Assembly (NCBI GenBank): GCA_044507065.1 | Contig: JBIQJY010000016.1 | Span: forward strand, 1 to 61,144 | Direction: 5' to 3' | From: SCN-69-37 sp044507065 | GTDB taxonomy: Bacteria; Acidobacteriota; Vicinamibacteria; Vicinamibacterales; SCN-69-37 | Length of the DNA stretch: 61,144 nt | Shown here: in pieces, positions 53,378 through 61,144 of the stretch | Position numbering within the stretch: the stretch's first letter is position 1 | Layout of the letters: each line of letters starts with the position of its first letter | Program-made: the position numbers and the translations under genes | Notes under the pieces: generated by a model | What the model was told of the DNA's origin: nothing | Seen by the model: only the letters and a program-made list of their open reading frames with translations | The model's database searches: none

Positions 53378-53803
53378 ATGGCGAAAAAGATACAGGCACA
53401 GGTGAAGCTCCAGATTGCGGCGGGCAAGGCCACGCCCGCGCCGCCGGTGGGGACCGCGCTCGGTCCGCACGGCGTCAACATCATGGACTTCTGCAAGAAC
53501 TTCAACGCGAAGACCGCCAAGGACGACGGGTTGATCATCCCCGCCGTCGTGACGATCTACGCGGACCGGTCGTACACGTTCATCACCAAGACGCCGCCGG
53601 CGCCCGTGCTGCTCAAGCGCGCGGCCAACGTCGCCAAGGGGTCGGGCGTGCCGAACAAGACCAAGGTCGGGACGGTCACGGGCGCGCAGGTCGAGGAGAT
53701 CGCGCGGCTGAAGCTGCCCGACCTCAACACCGAATCGATCGAGGCGGCCGTCACCTCGATCCGGGGAACGGCCCGCTCGATGGGGCTGGACGTGATCGAC
53801 TGA
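53378..53803 (+). CDS. rplK: 50S ribosomal protein L11
   Basis: L11 forms the GTPase-associated centre with 23S rRNA. The 141-residue protein has VKLQIAAGKATPAPPVGTAL, LGPHGVNIMDFCKNFNAKT and the C-terminal RNA-binding segment GTARSMGLDVID. The ATG at 53378 follows TTAAAGACG with no Shine-Dalgarno. A 125-base spacer to rplA is much longer than usual. Confidence 0.97.
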   Translation: MAKKIQAQVKLQIAAGKATPAPPVGTALGPHGVNIMDFCKNFNAKTAKDDGLIIPAVVTIYADRSYTFITKTPPAPVLLKRAANVAKGSGVPNKTKVGTVTGAQVEEIARLKLPDLNTESIEAAVTSIRGTARSMGLDVID

Positions 53804-53928
53804 CGGGATTGGCAGGCCGGCACGCTGCCGGCCCGCGGTCGGGACGAAGACGACCTTCGCCCCGACGTTCCCGGCATCGTGAATTGTGGGAGGGCGCACG
53901 GGCGCCCGTCAGTACCACGGGAGACACT
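53804..53928 (+). other. rplK-rplA spacer with three hairpins
   Basis: The spacer holds GCCGGCA...TGCCGGC near 53816-53832, GTCGGG...CCCGAC near 53837-53862, and GGGCGC...GCGCCC near 53892-53907. In E. coli L1 represses this operon by binding RNA upstream of rplK. Whether one of these is an L1 site is not known. Confidence 0.5.
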
Positions 53929-54627
53929 ATGCGCACGCGAGGCAGAAAGTACCAGGCGGCGCGGGACCAGGTCCCGACCCGGCTTCACTCGATCGAGGAA
54001 GCCGTGCCGCTCCTTCAGAAGGTCAAGTTCACCAAGTTCGACGAGACGGTGGAGGTTGCCGTCCGTCTCGGCGTCGATCCGAAGCACTCGGACCAGATGG
54101 TGCGTGGCACCGTCGTGCTGCCGCACGGACTCGGCAAGTCCAAGAAGGTGCTCGTGATTGCCGGCGCCGAGAAGCAGCGTGAGGCCACCGAGGCCGGCGC
54201 CGATGCCGTCGGCGGCGAGGAAATCGTCGAGCGGATCATGGGCGGCTGGCAGGACTTCGACGCGGTCGTGGCCACGCCGGACATGATGCGCGCGGTCGGC
54301 CGGCTGGGCAAGGTGCTCGGGCCGCGCGGCCTGATGCCCAACCCGAAGACCGGGACGGTCACCGTCGACGTGACGAAGGCCGTGCAGGAAATCAAGGCCG
54401 GCAAGGTCGAGTTCCGCGTCGACAAGGCGGGTGTGGTGCACGCGCCGATCGGCAAGATCTCGTTCGACGCCGACCGGCTGGTCGCCAATGCGCGCGCCCT
54501 GATGGAGATGATCCTCAAGGCGAAGCCGTCGGCGGCCAAGGGCCGCTACGTCAAGAGCGTGACGATGTCGTCGACGATGGGCCCCGGTGTGGCCATCGAC
54601 ACCACGCACGTCGACACGCTGGTGTGA
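53929..54627 (+). CDS. rplA: 50S ribosomal protein L1
   Basis: L1 forms the movable stalk near the E site and often autoregulates the L11 operon. The 232-residue protein has KFTKFDETVEVAVRLGVDP, RGTVVLPHGLGKSKKVLVIA, GRLGKVLGPRGLMPNPK and GKVEFRVDKAGVVHAPIGK. The ATG at 53929 follows GGGAGAC. It ends 56 bases before rplJ, and that spacer holds a GGGCCGC-GCGGCCC hairpin. Confidence 0.97.
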   Translation: MRTRGRKYQAARDQVPTRLHSIEEAVPLLQKVKFTKFDETVEVAVRLGVDPKHSDQMVRGTVVLPHGLGKSKKVLVIAGAEKQREATEAGADAVGGEEIVERIMGGWQDFDAVVATPDMMRAVGRLGKVLGPRGLMPNPKTGTVTVDVTKAVQEIKAGKVEFRVDKAGVVHAPIGKISFDADRLVANARALMEMILKAKPSAAKGRYVKSVTMSSTMGPGVAIDTTHVDTLV

Positions 54628-54683
54628 AGCACTAGACCACTTCTTCGAAGGACGGGCCGCGGTGCGGCCCGGTGGAGCGATCA

Positions 54684-55214
54684 ATGGCAGTCAGCAGAGC
54701 CGATAAGGCAGCGGAGTTGGGCGAGCTCGAAGCGGCGTTCCGCGAGGCGGACACCGCGGTGCTCGTCGACTTCCGCGGCATCACCGTGCCGCAGGTGACC
54801 GAGTTGCGGCGTCGTATTCGCGCGGTGGGCGGCACCTACCGCGTGGTGAAGAACACGCTGGCGAAGCGCGCCATCGTGGGCACGCCGTTCGAGTCGTTCA
54901 CGGCGCACTTCGTGGGCACGACCGCCGTCGTCTCGACGGCCTCCGATCCGGTGGCCGTGGCGAAGGCGTTGACGACGTTCGCCAAGACCACGCCGGCGGT
55001 GGTCATCAAGACGGCCGTCGTGCAGGGCCGCGCGGTGGCGCCGGCGGCCGTCGAGGAACTGGCCAACCTGCCGGGCAAGCCCGAGCTGCTGGGCAAGTTG
55101 TTGTACGTGCTGCAGGCGCCGATGCAGCAGCTCGTGACGGTGCTGGCCGCCGTGCCGCGCGACCTCGTGACGGTGCTGGCGGAGTACGAGAAGAAGCAGT
55201 CGGCGGGGCAGTAG
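54684..55214 (+). CDS. rplJ: 50S ribosomal protein L10
   Basis: L10 anchors the L7/L12 dimers. The 176-residue protein has DFRGITVPQVTELRRRIRAV, VVKNTLAKRA and a C-terminal helix for L12 binding. The ATG at 54684 was chosen because GGTGGAG lies just upstream. An in-frame ATG 12 bases earlier is less likely. The 82 bases to rplL include a shortened relative of the hairpin element. Confidence 0.96.
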   Translation: MAVSRADKAAELGELEAAFREADTAVLVDFRGITVPQVTELRRRIRAVGGTYRVVKNTLAKRAIVGTPFESFTAHFVGTTAVVSTASDPVAVAKALTTFAKTTPAVVIKTAVVQGRAVAPAAVEELANLPGKPELLGKLLYVLQAPMQQLVTVLAAVPRDLVTVLAEYEKKQSAGQ

Positions 55215-55238
55215 CGTCCGCAGGGCGAGTCGGGAAGG

Positions 55239-55255
55239 CGGGATGGGCCCCGCGC
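55239..55255 (+). repeat. Diverged intercistronic hairpin upstream of rplL
   Basis: GCGGGATGGGCCCCGC resembles the nuoE-type hairpin GCGGGGTGGGCCCCGC with one change, and is followed by GCGCAGTTCAAGG. It is a weaker member of the family. rplL has its own AGGAGA ribosome site at 55285-55290. Confidence 0.45.
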
Positions 55256-55296
55256 GCAGTTCAAGGAAGTCGATCGAAGCTTTCAGGAGAGTAGCA

Positions 55297-55683
55297 ATGG
55301 CCGAAGTGACGCAGCAGCAGGTGGTGGATTACATCAAGGGGATTTCGGTGCTCGAGCTGTCCGAGCTCGTCAAGACGCTGGAATCCGAGCTCGGCGTGAG
55401 CGCAGCGGCGGCCGTGGCCGTGGCGGCGCCGGCGGCGGGCGGCGGCGGCGCGGCGGCCGCGGCCGAGGAGAAGACGGAATTCGATGTCGTGCTGACCGAC
55501 ATCGGCGGCAACAAGATCAACACGATCAAGGTCGTGCGCGAAGTGACGAGCCTGGGGCTGAAGGAAGCCAAGGACCTCGTCGAATCGGCCCCGAAGACCC
55601 TGAAGGAAGGCGTGTCGAAGGACGAAGCGGCGGCCATCCAGAAGAAGTTCGAAGAGGCCGGCGCGAAGGTCGAGATCAAGTAG
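55297..55683 (+). CDS. rplL: 50S ribosomal protein L7/L12
   Basis: L12 forms the flexible stalk that recruits elongation factors. The 128-residue protein has an N-terminal dimer domain, an Ala/Gly-rich hinge (residues about 35-55), and the C-terminal domain (EFDVVLTDIGGNKINTIKVV, GLKEAKDLVESAPK). The ATG at 55297 follows AGGAGA. A terminator-like hairpin follows the stop by three bases. Confidence 0.97.
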   Translation: MAEVTQQQVVDYIKGISVLELSELVKTLESELGVSAAAAVAVAAPAAGGGGAAAAAEEKTEFDVVLTDIGGNKINTIKVVREVTSLGLKEAKDLVESAPKTLKEGVSKDEAAAIQKKFEEAGAKVEIK

Positions 55684-55686
55684 CCC

Positions 55687-55716
55687 CGCGCCGTCCGACG
55701 GCGCGTGTTCCTGTTT
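55687..55716 (+). terminator. Hairpin terminator/attenuator between rplL and rpoB
   Basis: CGCGCCG (55687-55693) pairs with CGGCGCG (55699-55705), and TGTTCCTGTTT follows. A partial terminator is known at the same place in E. coli, where it sets ribosomal protein to polymerase ratios. This one is likely similar. Confidence 0.65.
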
Positions 55717-55719
55717 CGA

Positions 55720-55744
55720 GACCGCCGGCCGATGGTCGGCGGTC
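55720..55744 (+). other. Second palindrome in rplL-rpoB spacer
   Basis: GACCGCCG pairs with CGGCGGTC with a nine-base loop. It could be an RNA processing site such as for RNase III, as known in the E. coli spacer. The remaining bases to rpoB hold no gene. Confidence 0.5.
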
Positions 55745-55912
55745 CGCAGTATTTCGACTGGCGTGCGCAGCGCGCCGATCCGGCGCGTGCCATCGCGCGC
55801 CGGGACGGCGATCCGTGCACGGGCGACGTCCGACCCTGGCGGGTCCGGCGTCGCGGCCGTCTGGCGGGGGGGCGGGTCCCCCGCTACCGCAGGAGTCCCG
55901 AGGGGTCACTGA

Positions 55913-60226
<4,314 letters not shown>

Positions 60227-60236
60227 GGAGCAATCG

Positions 60237-61144
<908 letters not shown>

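Overview
The window is about 61 kb of GC-rich, gene-dense bacterial chromosome carrying two 100-base runs of N. Gene content points to a Gram-negative (diderm) aerobe or facultative aerobe: a complex I operon, heptose and lipopolysaccharide genes, an O-antigen ligase, a LolB-like lipoprotein and bacterial-type ribosomal and RNA polymerase operons. Base composition, the family mix and the membrane-bound spermidine-synthase-like paralogs fit Acidobacteriota, perhaps Vicinamibacteria. That placement is inference, because no rRNA gene is present.

Region 1 (1-12.2 kb): short repeats, then two tandem membrane spermidine-synthase-like proteins on the minus strand. On the plus strand follow thiG, a coiled-coil methyltransferase, smpB, a small lipoprotein, and a DegT aminotransferase overlapping an RmlD-like reductase. 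A minus-strand glycosyltransferase (interrupted by an artefactual gap) is followed by thiS.

Region 2 (12.2-25.4 kb): complex I genes nuoA-B-C, gmhA, nuoD-E-F-H-J-K-L-M-N and one unknown small gene. nuoG and nuoI are not here. A heptose-isomerase gene sits inside the operon.

Region 3 (25.4-33.9 kb): a cold-shock gene with a consensus promoter and an intrinsic terminator inside its leader, then purH, then two GT39-type membrane glycosyltransferases facing each other. A tightly overlapping minus-strand LPS operon runs Trm112, heptosyltransferase, O-antigen ligase, heptose-7-phosphate kinase, GT39.

Region 4 (33.9-41.1 kb): TPR protein, LolB-like lipoprotein, ispE, tRNA-Gln, prs, rplY, pth, rpsF, rpsR, rplI, ending in a strong terminator.

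Region 5 (41.1-61.1 kb): a long co-directional information-processing block. It runs dnaB, alr, radA, a PIN/TRAM protein, fused ispDF, gltX, rlmB, four tRNAs, tuf, rpmG, tRNA-Trp, secE, nusG, rplK, rplA, rplJ, rplL, rpoB and the start of rpoC. It combines the Bacillus radA-yacL-ispDF-gltX-rlmB order with the E. coli Thr-Tyr-Gly-Thr-tuf-secE-nusG order.

Features most worth a second look: (a) an eight-cysteine insertion near the N-terminus of RpoB whose first half has the same cysteine spacing as the RpoC zinc-binding domain; (b) a promoter plus intrinsic terminator in the csp leader, suggesting attenuation or a small RNA; (c) a family of intercistronic hairpins with compensatory changes upstream of nuoD, nuoE and rplK; (d) -10-like TANNNT hexamers 6-9 bases before the start codons of seven genes, suggesting leaderless transcription; (e) 8-bp tandem arrays abutting dnaB and rlmB; (f) an unusual switch I in EF-Tu; (g) two scaffold gaps whose flanks are duplicated, so both are probably false.
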